64,000 nucleotides of DNA, from positions 62,001 to 126,000 of the forward strand of contig CAKORJ010000003.1 of assembly GCA_934101575.1 (NCBI GenBank). Reading direction: 5' to 3'. Below are positions 45,110 to 53,843 of this stretch, one piece after another. The notes beneath the pieces are model-generated. The model was not told the DNA's origin. It was given only the letters and a program-made list of their open reading frames with translations, and ran no database searches. The DNA comes from an uncultured Bacilli bacterium (GTDB taxonomy: Bacteria; Bacillota_I; Bacilli_A; RF39; UBA660). The position numbers were made by a program, and so were the translations under genes. Every line of letters starts with the position of its first letter. Position 1 is the stretch's first letter.

Positions 45110-46870
45110 ATGATAAATATTAAAGAAGATGAAAAGTTAAATGTTTTAAATCATAGTTGTGCACATTTACTTGCTCAGGCTGTTAAGCATTTATATCCTA
45201 ATGCTAAGTTTTGGGTAGGACCAGTTATTGATTCTGGGTTTTATTATGATATTGATTTAGGTGATGAAGTTATTAAGGAAGAAGATCTTCCTAAGATTGA
45301 AAAGGAAATGAGAAAGATTTCTAAAGATGGAAAGAGGATATATCGTGAAGAGCTTTCTAGAGAAGAGGCTCTTGATAAGTTTGCTAATGATCCTTATAAA
45401 GTTGATCTTATTGATAATATGAGTAATGATACTGTTATATCTTGTTATACACAGGGAGACTTTACTGATCTTTGTCGTGGTCCTCATGTTGATACAGTTA
45501 AGGTTTTGAAAAATTTTAAACTTCTTAAAGTTAGTGGAGCTTATTATAAAGGTGATTCTAAGAATAAGATGCTTCAAAGAATATATGGTGTATGTTTTTA
45601 TGAAAAGGATGATTTAGATGAATATCTTAGACTTCTTGAAGAGGCTAAGGAAAGAGATCATCGTAAGATAGGGAAAAATCTTGGTATTTTTATGAGTGAT
45701 GATTTAGTTGGACGTGGACTTCCTATGTTTTTACCTAATGGTTATATAATATGGGAAGAACTTGAAAATTATATTAAGGGTAAGGAAAGAAAACTTGGTT
45801 ATCAACATGTTTTGACTCCTTGTGTTGGAAATGTTGAACTTTATAAGACTAGTGGACATTGGGATCATTATAAGGAAAATATGTTTCCAGCGATGGAAGT
45901 TGATGGAGAAAGTTTTGTTTTAAGACCTATGAATTGTCCTCATCACATGATGATATATGCTAATTCTCTACATTCTTATAAGGATTTACCTATTAGAATT
46001 GGTGAAATTGCTCATGATTTTAGATATGAAGCAAGTGGTGCTGTGAAGGGTATTGAAAGAGGTAGACATTTTTGTCAAAATGATGCACATTTATTTGTTA
46101 CTCCTGGACAAATTAAAGATGAGTTTAAAAATGTTGTTGATTTAATATTTGATGTTTACAAGGATTTTAATATTACTGATTATAGGTGTGTTCTTTCTTT
46201 AAGAGATCCTTCTGACAGGGAAAAGTACTATCCTGATGATGATATGTGGGACAAGGCTGAAGGTGAACTTCGTGATGTTTTAAATGATTTAGGAATAGAG
46301 TATACCGAGGAGATTGGGGAAGCTGCTTTTTATGGACCTAAACTTGATGTTAATGTTAAACCTGCAGTAGGGAATGAAATTACTTTATCTACTTGTCAAC
46401 TTGATTTTTGTTTGCCTGCTAAATTTGATTTAAAATATATAGATAAAGATGGTTCTAAAAAGACTCCAGTTGTTCTTCATAGGGCTATACTTGGATCTCT
46501 TGATAGATTTATGGCTTATATTTTAGAAGAGACTAAAGGGGTTCTTCCTTTGTGGCTTGCTCCTATTCAAATTAATGTTATTCCTGTTAATAATGAATAT
46601 CATTTAGAATATGCTAAGAGTTTGGTTTCTAAACTTGAATCTTTAGGTTTTAGAGTTAATTTAGATAGTCGTGATGAGAAACTTGGTTATAAAATGAGAG
46701 AGGCTCAACTTAAGAAATATCCTTATAATTTGATTATTGGACAAAGTGAAGTTGATAGTAATACTTTAAGTTATAGGCTTCATGGTAGTAGTGATACTGT
46801 TACTCTTGAAGTTGATGATTTTATTAATAAAATAAGTGAGGAAATTAAAGATAAGAAAATGGCTGGTTAG
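45110..46870 (+). CDS. thrS: Threonyl-tRNA synthetase lacking the TGS domain
   Basis: ThrS charges tRNA-Thr. The product begins directly at the editing domain (NHSCAHLLAQAV, with HxxxH zinc-like residues, and SCYTQGDFTDLCRGPHV). The class II core has the motif 2 region RIGEIAHDFRYEASGAVKG, the zinc ligands in MNCPHHM, and motif 3 HRAILGSLDRF. An anticodon-binding domain closes it. At 586 residues it lacks the usual N-terminal TGS domain of about 60 residues. GGAGG precedes ATG 45110 and no upstream frame could supply TGS. Confidence 0.96.
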   Translation: MINIKEDEKLNVLNHSCAHLLAQAVKHLYPNAKFWVGPVIDSGFYYDIDLGDEVIKEEDLPKIEKEMRKISKDGKRIYREELSREEALDKFANDPYKVDLIDNMSNDTVISCYTQGDFTDLCRGPHVDTVKVLKNFKLLKVSGAYYKGDSKNKMLQRIYGVCFYEKDDLDEYLRLLEEAKERDHRKIGKNLGIFMSDDLVGRGLPMFLPNGYIIWEELENYIKGKERKLGYQHVLTPCVGNVELYKTSGHWDHYKENMFPAMEVDGESFVLRPMNCPHHMMIYANSLHSYKDLPIRIGEIAHDFRYEASGAVKGIERGRHFCQNDAHLFVTPGQIKDEFKNVVDLIFDVYKDFNITDYRCVLSLRDPSDREKYYPDDDMWDKAEGELRDVLNDLGIEYTEEIGEAAFYGPKLDVNVKPAVGNEITLSTCQLDFCLPAKFDLKYIDKDGSKKTPVVLHRAILGSLDRFMAYILEETKGVLPLWLAPIQINVIPVNNEYHLEYAKSLVSKLESLGFRVNLDSRDEKLGYKMREAQLKKYPYNLIIGQSEVDSNTLSYRLHGSSDTVTLEVDDFINKISEEIKDKKMAG

Positions 46871-46882
46871 TCATTTTTTTCT
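46857..46882 (+). terminator. Terminator of thrS
   Basis: AAAATGGCT pairs with AGTCATTTT (one wobble) around a 4-nt loop, followed by a T run. The thrS TAG (46868-46870) is at the loop/3' arm border. Confidence 0.75.
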
Positions 46883-46934
46883 TGATTTTTTTCTTTTTTT
46901 GTGGTATTATATGGATGCTTTTAAGGAGATGGTT

Positions 46935-47492
46935 ATGTTGGTAAAAAAGAATTATAAACCAGAAGAGATAAATAAAATTATGTTTGATGAATACTCTAAA
47001 AAAGGTTATTTGGATATGGGAATTTTTGATATTTATAAAAGATCTGGGGATGATCCTAGAGATGTTATTAGTGATTTTCCTATGCTTGTTAAGAGATTTG
47101 CTTTAATGTATGATCTTAATCTTGCTTTAATTGAAGATACTAGAAGAGCTTATAAGTATTCTAGTGATTATAGTTTATTTGAACTTATGGATAGAATGAA
47201 TTTCTTTTTAGATGCGGGATTTAGTTTTGATGATAAAGAACTTGATGAGATTACAGATTCTTGGGTTAAGGTTGTAAATGATGGAAAGGATGCTTATAAT
47301 ATTGATCTTGTTTATGGTGATTCTAATGAAGAGATACTGTCTAAGAGTATTAAAGGTTTAAATAATGATGTTTATTTGTTATGGGAAAAGAATCATAAAA
47401 ATGATGTTGAGTATGAAGTAGATGATTATATTTCTTGTTGCAATGGTAAGAGATATACAGTTATGGATGTTATTTCTGCTAGAAGAAGATAG
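46935..47492 (+). CDS. Unknown 185-residue protein
   Basis: No family is recognised. The product is soluble, acidic and mostly helical with no transmembrane segment. ATG 46935 is 6 nt after AAGGAG. In-frame ATG 46929 overlaps that site, and the frame further upstream crosses the thrS terminator. It ends 24 nt before the kinase-like gene and is probably cotranscribed with it. Confidence 0.7.
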   Translation: MLVKKNYKPEEINKIMFDEYSKKGYLDMGIFDIYKRSGDDPRDVISDFPMLVKRFALMYDLNLALIEDTRRAYKYSSDYSLFELMDRMNFFLDAGFSFDDKELDEITDSWVKVVNDGKDAYNIDLVYGDSNEEILSKSIKGLNNDVYLLWEKNHKNDVEYEVDDYISCCNGKRYTVMDVISARRR

Positions 47493-47516
47493 TTTAGCAT
47501 TTGGGGGTGGAGTGAT

Positions 47517-48419
47517 ATGAAAGTTAAAAATATTTCTGCTACTAGGTTGGAACTTCTTGAAAAACTAAAACTTCCTTCTTCTACTTTAAATACTGAATCT
47601 GATATTTTTGTATTTAATGATAAGGATAAATGGAGTAAATGTTCTAAGGTTTTTAAAAAGTTTTATGTTACTGAAGGAGAATATTTTAGTAATAAATTAT
47701 ATATAATTAATGAAGAGATTAATAAAAAAGATAGTATTGGTATGGATAAACTTGTTTTTCCTGAGAAACTTGTTTCTTTTTCTGATGAGATTGTTGGGTT
47801 TTCTATGCCTTATATTAATGGGGTTGACCTTAAGACTATTTTTAATTCTGGAGAGTTTTCTGTTAGTGATAAGATTTCTTATCTTAAGGAAATTGGTGAT
47901 ATTTTAGAAGAGATGGATAAGGTTCGTAAGTATGGAGATGTTTCTAGTTTTTATTTGAATGATTTACATAGTGGAAATTTTATGCTTAATTTGGATACTT
48001 CGAGTATAAATGTTGTAGACATGGATAGTGCTAAGATTGGTAATAGTTTATCTATGCCTTCTAAGTATTTGAATAGAAGGTCTAGTATTAAATATATTGA
48101 TAAGTATAAGAAGACTTATAATGAGGTAGGAGCAATTTATGATGCTTCTAGGGATACTGATTTGTACTGTTATATTATGACTATTTTTGAGTTTTTTTAT
48201 GGTGAGGGTATTGATAAGATTTCTATGGGTGATTATTATACTTATTTACAATATTTATCTGATATTGGTGTTAGTAAGGAGATTCTTGATAAGTTTGCAC
48301 TTATATATATGCCTTTAGATAATGAAAATCCATATTTGTTACTTGATTCTATGAAAGAGTTTTATGGAAAAACTTCTAAGTATGCTTTTGAGTCCGCCAG
48401 AAAAAAAGGTTTTTATTAA
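47517..48419 (+). CDS. Protein-kinase-like protein
   Basis: The 300-residue protein has an atypical kinase fold. A candidate lysine strand is VFKKFYV. The catalytic loop YLNDLHSGNFMLN has Asp and Asn in the right spacing. INVVDMDSAKIG replaces DFG. There is no clear glycine-rich loop. It resembles small Ser/Thr or aminoglycoside-type kinases of Firmicutes. GGGGGTGG precedes ATG 47517. Whether it is catalytically active cannot be told. Confidence 0.75.
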   Translation: MKVKNISATRLELLEKLKLPSSTLNTESDIFVFNDKDKWSKCSKVFKKFYVTEGEYFSNKLYIINEEINKKDSIGMDKLVFPEKLVSFSDEIVGFSMPYINGVDLKTIFNSGEFSVSDKISYLKEIGDILEEMDKVRKYGDVSSFYLNDLHSGNFMLNLDTSSINVVDMDSAKIGNSLSMPSKYLNRRSSIKYIDKYKKTYNEVGAIYDASRDTDLYCYIMTIFEFFYGEGIDKISMGDYYTYLQYLSDIGVSKEILDKFALIYMPLDNENPYLLLDSMKEFYGKTSKYAFESARKKGFY

Positions 48420-48487
48420 TTTTTGTAATAAGTTCTTTACCTTTATAAATTTTATGTGATAGAATATAATTATAATGAGGTGGTAAT

Positions 48488-49024
48488 GTGACTAAGAAAG
48501 GTTCTAATGAAATAAAAAAAGATATACCATTTAAGAATTATGTTATGCTTGGAGTTATTATTGTTATAACTTTACTTGTTGCTATGTACATTTTTTCTTG
48601 GTATAGACAATATAGTGATAATAAGATATCTAAACCTATAATTACTTCGACTTTAAGAGAGGTTGAATATAATAATCTTGGTACTGTTTTACAAGAACGA
48701 GATGTTCTTGTTATGTATATGTGTACTACTGATGAGGATGTTTGTAGAAGTTTTGAGAAGAAGTTTACTAATTATGTTAAGAAGAATAATTTAACTGATG
48801 AGATTATTTATCTTAACTTAGGATATTCTAGCGATGAGAGTGGTTTGCTTGATAAAGTTTATTCTGAATATAAGAGTAATGACTTGGTTAAAAAAGTTTA
48901 TCAATATCCAACACTTCTTATATTTAATCAAGGTAAAATTGTTGATGTATTGAGCTCTAGTAGTAAAAATAAAGTTACAATTGAACAAGTTGATGAGTTT
49001 TTGGATGGTTATGAGTTATGGTAA
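48488..49024 (+). CDS. Membrane-anchored thioredoxin-fold protein
   Basis: The 178-residue product has a transmembrane helix (about 18-39) and an extracytoplasmic thioredoxin-like domain with VLVMYMCTTDEDVCRSF and the cis-proline strand YQYPTLLIFNQGKIVD. The redox motif is CX6C rather than CXXC, so disulfide exchange is uncertain. GTG 48488 follows GAGGTGG. Its 3' end overlaps trmL by 7 nt. Confidence 0.75.
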   Translation: MTKKGSNEIKKDIPFKNYVMLGVIIVITLLVAMYIFSWYRQYSDNKISKPIITSTLREVEYNNLGTVLQERDVLVMYMCTTDEDVCRSFEKKFTNYVKKNNLTDEIIYLNLGYSSDESGLLDKVYSEYKSNDLVKKVYQYPTLLIFNQGKIVDVLSSSSKNKVTIEQVDEFLDGYELW

Positions 49025-49533
49025 ATATAGTATTATTTGAACCTGAAATCCCTCAAAATACTGGTAATATTATGAGAACTTGTGTTGCAACTGGTAGTAT
49101 GCTTCATCTTATTAAACCTCTTGGTTTTTCACTGGATGAGAAAAGTATTAAAAGAAGTGGTGCTAATTATATTGATAAACTTAATTATAAAGTTTATGAG
49201 GATTATAATCACTTTGTTAGAGAGAATCCTGGTACTTATTATTATTTTACAAGGTATGGTAAGAAACCTCATAGTGATTTTAATTACAGTAATAAAGAGG
49301 AGAATATATATTTAATATTTGGAAGAGAGTCTACAGGTATTGATAAAAAGATTCTTAAAGGTAATTTAGATAGATGTATTAGAATACCTATGCTTGGTGA
49401 TGTAAGGAGTCTTAATCTTTCTAATTGTGTGGCTATTGTTTTATATGAGGTGCTTAGACAACGAGACTATAATAATCTTTTAAGATGTGAGCCTCATAAA
49501 GGTGAAAATTATTTAGAAGAACTTGATATATAA
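49018..49533 (+). CDS. trmL: tRNA (cytidine(34)-2'-O)-methyltransferase TrmL
   Basis: TrmL is a SPOUT methyltransferase for the wobble 2'-O position of leucine tRNAs. The motifs are LFEPEIPQNTGNIMRTC, the FGRESTGI strand and IPMLGDVRSLNLSNCVAI, which make the trefoil-knot SAM site. The 171-residue length is normal. It starts inside the preceding gene (ATGGTAA overlap). Confidence 0.94.
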   Translation: MVNIVLFEPEIPQNTGNIMRTCVATGSMLHLIKPLGFSLDEKSIKRSGANYIDKLNYKVYEDYNHFVRENPGTYYYFTRYGKKPHSDFNYSNKEENIYLIFGRESTGIDKKILKGNLDRCIRIPMLGDVRSLNLSNCVAIVLYEVLRQRDYNNLLRCEPHKGENYLEELDI

Positions 49534-49535
49534 AT

Positions 49536-49559
49536 ACTACTTGAAAAAGTAGTTTTTTT
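49536..49559 (+). terminator. Terminator of trmL
   Basis: ACTACTT, loop GAAA, AAGTAGT, then seven Ts. Confidence 0.88.
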
Positions 49560-49600
49560 AATGTATTATTAATTATATAAAATACTAAGGAGTGATTCTG

Positions 49601-52162
49601 ATGAAACGAACAAATGTTTTCTCTGGGGGGGGGGGGTCAATTTATAATAAAAAATATATAATAAGTCTTTTAATAGCACTTTTTGGAATAGTATCTCTTT
49701 TGGGTGGAACTAGTTATGCAGTGTTAAAAGGAACTAATAGTGATAGTAATGAGCAAATAATAAAAACAGGAAGTGTAGAACTAAAGCTTACTGAAAATTT
49801 TGATGATATTAATAAAAAGGTTACTATTATGGATGATGAAGAAGGCTTATTACAAGAGGAAACATATGATTTTAATATCAAGAATATTGGAGATGTTCCT
49901 GCTAAATATGATTTGAAATTAATAAATAAAGTTCCTAGTTCTTATACTGGTAAAGTTCTTGATACAAAATATATAAAAGTAGGACTTGAAATAAATGGTG
50001 AAGAATATGGACCAATGTCACTAGAAAAAGTAAAGAATGTAATTGATAGTGACATTATTTATAAAAATGAAATAATTAATTATAAACTTAGAATATGGCT
50101 TGATAAATCAAAAGAAGAAGAGATATCTAAACTTGAGGATTATAAAGCATTTTTGAAGTTAAAAATAGAGGCAGAACAAAGACCAGAAAGTATGGACATT
50201 GGAGTAGATGCAAAAACATTTAATTATACCGGTGATGTTCAAGAATATACTGTACCAAGAGATGGATATTACTACATAGAAATGGCTGGTGCAGAAGGTG
50301 GGTCTGCTAAGTATTCTGCTTCTTATTCTGGAGGTAAGGGTGGTTATACTAGTGGTTATGTGTATTTAGAGGCTAATGATAAGTTGTTTTTTTATGTAGG
50401 TGGAATGGGCTCTAGTCATTCTGGTACAAGTAGTGATGCTGTGACTAATAATGGTAAGGGATATAATGGTGGTAGTATTGGTCATTTTTATGCTAGTAAT
50501 AGTAATGCTGGCGGAGGCGGGGGTTCTACTGATGTTAGGCTTGTTGGTGGTGATTGGAATAGTGCTTCTTCTTTAATATCTAGAATAATGGTTGCCGGTG
50601 GTGGAGGCGGAGGAGATTCACATACTTCTGCACCTAATTATTCTGGTTATGGCGGAGATGGCGGAGCTTTATATGGTGAAAAAGCTCAAAATATAAATAG
50701 TAATTGTTATAAATATGGTAGTAGTGGAACGCAAAATTCTGGAGGGCAATCTGCTGCATGTAGTAGTTCATATACGACAACTACTTCGGGAAGTTTTGGT
50801 ATAGGTGGTAATGATTTTCACTCTGGTGGAGGCGGAGGCTACTACGGTGGTGGCTCTGGGCAACATACTTCGGCTGGAGGGGGTTCTTCCTACATAAGTG
50901 GATATGCCGGAGCAAACTCAGTAAAAAACAGTACTACAATAACTCATACAAATAATACACTTCATTATAGTGGTAAATACTTTGTTGGTGGTAAGATGAT
51001 TGCTGGGGCTAATTCTGGTAATGGTTATGCTAAGATTAGTTATGTTGATGTTAAACCTAAAAAGAGGACGACTAAGTTAAATAATGTAAGATATATAAAA
51101 GATTGTACTAATTATAATAGTAGTAATAGTGCTAATCATTGGGTAGAGATACAGGCTATTAAAGATGGAGTAAATGTTGCTAAGAGTAAAACTGTTACAG
51201 GAACTACTTCTGAGGCAAGTGCTAGACCATATTCAAGAATAACAGATGGCGATATAACTTATTCAAATTGGGCGAATGCTAGTTCATATACAAATAATCA
51301 GTGTGTAACAGTTGATTTGGAAAGTATCTATGATTTAGATGAGGTTGCAGTATGGAATTATTTTGGTGATCAACGAACATATTATGATGCTGTAACGTAT
51401 GTGAGTGAAGATAATACAACGTATAAAAAAGTAATAGATGATTCTGAATTGCAAACGTCAAATGGTCGTAGAATAAATGCTTATACAAATAATTATTCTG
51501 GATATGCTTCTAATGGTTTGATGTTATGGTATGATGGATATGCTAATAATGGTGATGCAAGAAGTTTTTCTTCGACAACTTGGAAGGATTTAAGTGGACA
51601 TAGTAATGATGTTACTTTAAGTGGCCCTACTTGGAATAAGGATAATTTATCTTTTGATGGTAGTAATGATTATGCTTATAAAACAAGTGGTGCAGTTTAT
51701 AATATTTCTAAAGCTCATACTATTGAGGTAGTTCTAAAACCTGAAAAACGTGATGCTAATTATCAGATGATATTTAATACTGTTAATAATGGTACTTCTG
51801 TTTTACAATATGGTTCGTTGTGGATTAGTAGTGCTTATCAGATTGGGTTTGATACTGGAGATGGATCATCACATTATGGTACTACTAGAATGGATTATGA
51901 TGCTAGTGATGTAGGTAAAATTATAGAATATACTAATACTAGAAATAATAGAATGTATAAATTATATAAAAACAATTCATTACAAAGATCTGTAGAATTT
52001 AATATCGATGCTAGAACTCCTAATGCTGCGATATTTCTTGGAGGAAGTTATTATTATTTCAAGGGTAAAATATATTCTATTAGAGTTTATAACAGAGAGT
52101 TATCTACGGATGAATTGTTAAGTAATTATAATTATGATGTTCAAAGATTTAATATTAAATAA
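49601..52162 (+). CDS. Large secreted surface protein with G12 tract at its 5' end
   Basis: The 853-residue product starts MKRTNVFS, then GGGG from a run of 12 G (49625-49636), then a signal peptide/anchor (about 19-42) of the camelysin/TasA style. Residues 50-195 look TasA-like. Residues 205-480 form a very glycine-rich domain like those in extracellular glycine-rich proteins. Residues 500-625 resemble an F5/8 type C (discoidin) domain with ITDGD. Residues 640-840 resemble a LamG/concanavalin-like domain (GLMLWYDG, FDGSNDY). GGAG precedes ATG 49601. It is likely a carbohydrate-binding adhesin subject to switching. Domain names are by eye. Confidence 0.82.
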   Translation: MKRTNVFSGGGGSIYNKKYIISLLIALFGIVSLLGGTSYAVLKGTNSDSNEQIIKTGSVELKLTENFDDINKKVTIMDDEEGLLQEETYDFNIKNIGDVPAKYDLKLINKVPSSYTGKVLDTKYIKVGLEINGEEYGPMSLEKVKNVIDSDIIYKNEIINYKLRIWLDKSKEEEISKLEDYKAFLKLKIEAEQRPESMDIGVDAKTFNYTGDVQEYTVPRDGYYYIEMAGAEGGSAKYSASYSGGKGGYTSGYVYLEANDKLFFYVGGMGSSHSGTSSDAVTNNGKGYNGGSIGHFYASNSNAGGGGGSTDVRLVGGDWNSASSLISRIMVAGGGGGGDSHTSAPNYSGYGGDGGALYGEKAQNINSNCYKYGSSGTQNSGGQSAACSSSYTTTTSGSFGIGGNDFHSGGGGGYYGGGSGQHTSAGGGSSYISGYAGANSVKNSTTITHTNNTLHYSGKYFVGGKMIAGANSGNGYAKISYVDVKPKKRTTKLNNVRYIKDCTNYNSSNSANHWVEIQAIKDGVNVAKSKTVTGTTSEASARPYSRITDGDITYSNWANASSYTNNQCVTVDLESIYDLDEVAVWNYFGDQRTYYDAVTYVSEDNTTYKKVIDDSELQTSNGRRINAYTNNYSGYASNGLMLWYDGYANNGDARSFSSTTWKDLSGHSNDVTLSGPTWNKDNLSFDGSNDYAYKTSGAVYNISKAHTIEVVLKPEKRDANYQMIFNTVNNGTSVLQYGSLWISSAYQIGFDTGDGSSHYGTTRMDYDASDVGKIIEYTNTRNNRMYKLYKNNSLQRSVEFNIDARTPNAAIFLGGSYYYFKGKIYSIRVYNRELSTDELLSNYNYDVQRFNIK
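49625..49636 (+). repeat. Homopolymeric G12 tract (candidate phase-variation switch)
   Basis: Twelve consecutive G lie 24 nt into the surface-protein gene. In a 28 percent GC sequence such a run is striking. As read here the frame is open (ON). Loss or gain of one G would cause a frameshift before the signal peptide. Confidence 0.9.
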
Positions 52163-52176
52163 ATTATTGCAATTAA

Positions 52177-52206
52177 AAATACATTGTTGTAAATGTATTT
52201 TTTTTG
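52177..52206 (+). terminator. Terminator of the surface-protein gene
   Basis: AAATACATT pairs with AATGTATTT around a 6-nt loop, followed by six Ts. Confidence 0.8.
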
Positions 52207-52419
52207 TTACATCATATTCATACTTGTTTTGTAGTCATATGTTGGTTTTATATTAGTTATATTTTCTAATTGTTTTACTTTGTCTTCTAGAATGCTTATT
52301 CTTTGTTCTAGTTCATTTATTTTGTTATTATTATAATTTTGATTCATAAAAGGATTTTCGTTTGGATTTGGTGTAAAGTAACTTTGGTTCATGAATCCAT
52401 ATGGCATTTGGTTAGGCAT
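52207..52419 (-). CDS. Small coiled-coil protein, unknown function
   Basis: The 70-residue product has an Asn/Pro/Met-rich start and a heptad-pattern coiled coil (INELEQRISILEDKVKQLENI). ATG 52419 is preceded by AGGAGG. The upstream in-frame ATG 52440 would overlap the purine-rich ribosome binding site. No family is recognised. It diverges from trmB. Confidence 0.7.
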   Translation of the reverse strand: MPNQMPYGFMNQSYFTPNPNENPFMNQNYNNNKINELEQRISILEDKVKQLENITNIKPTYDYKTSMNMM

Positions 52420-52507
52420 GTATTCCTCCTCCTTTTTCATTTTTATTATATTCTTTTTTGTTTATTTTGTTACTTTACTATAGTATAATATATGTTAGGT
52501 GATTTTT

Positions 52508-53143
52508 ATGCGTGTTAGAAATGTTAAAGATAAGGATAGTATTCTTTTAAATAGTAAGTATGTTCTTGATAGCTTTTCTTTTAAAGGAAAATGGAGAGAA
52601 GTATTTGAAAATGATAATCCTATATGTGTTGAGATAGGTACTGGTAAGTGTACATTTATTTATGAGATGGCTAGAAATAATCCTAATGTTAATTATATTG
52701 GCATTGAAAGAATTGACACTGTTCTTGCTCTTGGTGTTAAAGAAATAGAAAAGTTACCTGTTTTATCTAATTTATGTTTAATTAATTTTGATGCTTTTAA
52801 GGTTGATGAGATATTTTTTCATGAAGTTGATACTTTGTATCTTAATTTTTCTGATCCATGGCCTAAGGCTAGACATGAGAAAAGAAGATTAACTAACTTT
52901 AGATTTTTGGAAAAATATGATATAATGTTTTCAGGTGATAAAAAAATTGTTTTGAAGACTGATAATGAGGCTTTTTTTGAATATTCTGTTGTTTCATTGT
53001 CAGAATTTGGATATAAAATAAGTGATTTATCACTGGACTTACATAAAAGACTGAATTATAATAATGTTATGACAGAATATGAAAAGAAATTTTCTAGTAA
53101 AGGTTGTAAAATTTATATGTTAAGTGCTGTAAAAAAAGTTTAA
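52508..53143 (+). CDS. trmB: tRNA (guanine-N(7)-)-methyltransferase
   Basis: TrmB makes m7G46 in tRNA. Visible motifs are the SAM site CVEIGTGKCTF, NYIGIER, the conserved YLNFSDPWPKARHEKRRLT and the KTDNEAFFEY block. The 211-residue length is normal. ATG 52508 is used after AGGTGATT. It is followed by the lipoprotein gene after 37 nt. Confidence 0.95.
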   Translation: MRVRNVKDKDSILLNSKYVLDSFSFKGKWREVFENDNPICVEIGTGKCTFIYEMARNNPNVNYIGIERIDTVLALGVKEIEKLPVLSNLCLINFDAFKVDEIFFHEVDTLYLNFSDPWPKARHEKRRLTNFRFLEKYDIMFSGDKKIVLKTDNEAFFEYSVVSLSEFGYKISDLSLDLHKRLNYNNVMTEYEKKFSSKGCKIYMLSAVKKV

Positions 53144-53180
53144 ATTTTATGAGTGTTTTGTTATAATAGAAGAGGTGAGT

Positions 53181-53831
53181 ATGAAAAAGTATATATTATT
53201 GATTATTGCTTTGTTTTGTCTTACTGGTTGTACTAATATAGATAATTTAAATTATAGTGGAATAATTGATAAAACATTGGAAGAAGATTCTTTGAAAACT
53301 AATACTTATTTAGAGGGGTATAAACTTTATTTACCTCTTCATATGACTTTAATTGGGGATCTTGATGGTAATGAGATTTTATATTCTTATGGTGATAAGT
53401 ATTATTTATATGTTGATATTATTAGTTATTATAATAAGAAACAAAATAATTATGAGTTTGATTCTGAGAAGTATAAGTTTAGTAAAGACATTTTATATAA
53501 TGATTTAAATGGATATGTTTTAGTTAGTAAATCTAAGGGTGGTTATTTAGTTCAAGTGATGTATAATTATGCTAAGATTGAAGTTATAACTAATGATGTA
53601 AAAAGAGCAATATCAGATAGTTTAATAGTTCTTAAAAATATTGATTATAATTATAAAATAATTGATAGTATGATTGGTTCTAATGCTTTAGTTTATGATT
53701 CTAAGCTATTTACTTTGGGACCTGAGAAAAATACAGATAGTTTCTTACAGTATGTAGAAGAATATGGGGTTTATGATGAAAAAGATTCTAAGACTGATGA
53801 GGATGTCATAGATATGGAATCTTCGGACTAA
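53181..53831 (+). CDS. Lipoprotein of unknown function
   Basis: A lipobox LTGC at residues 16-19 follows a short signal peptide. The mature part is about 195 residues, Tyr/Asp-rich and beta-like, with an acidic tail. No family is recognised. GAGGTGAG precedes ATG 53181. It heads a four-gene envelope cluster with the ISPVYGF protein, the DUF948-like protein and the YtxH protein. Confidence 0.8.
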   Translation: MKKYILLIIALFCLTGCTNIDNLNYSGIIDKTLEEDSLKTNTYLEGYKLYLPLHMTLIGDLDGNEILYSYGDKYYLYVDIISYYNKKQNNYEFDSEKYKFSKDILYNDLNGYVLVSKSKGGYLVQVMYNYAKIEVITNDVKRAISDSLIVLKNIDYNYKIIDSMIGSNALVYDSKLFTLGPEKNTDSFLQYVEEYGVYDEKDSKTDEDVIDMESSD

Positions 53832-53843
53832 AGAGGTGTATAT

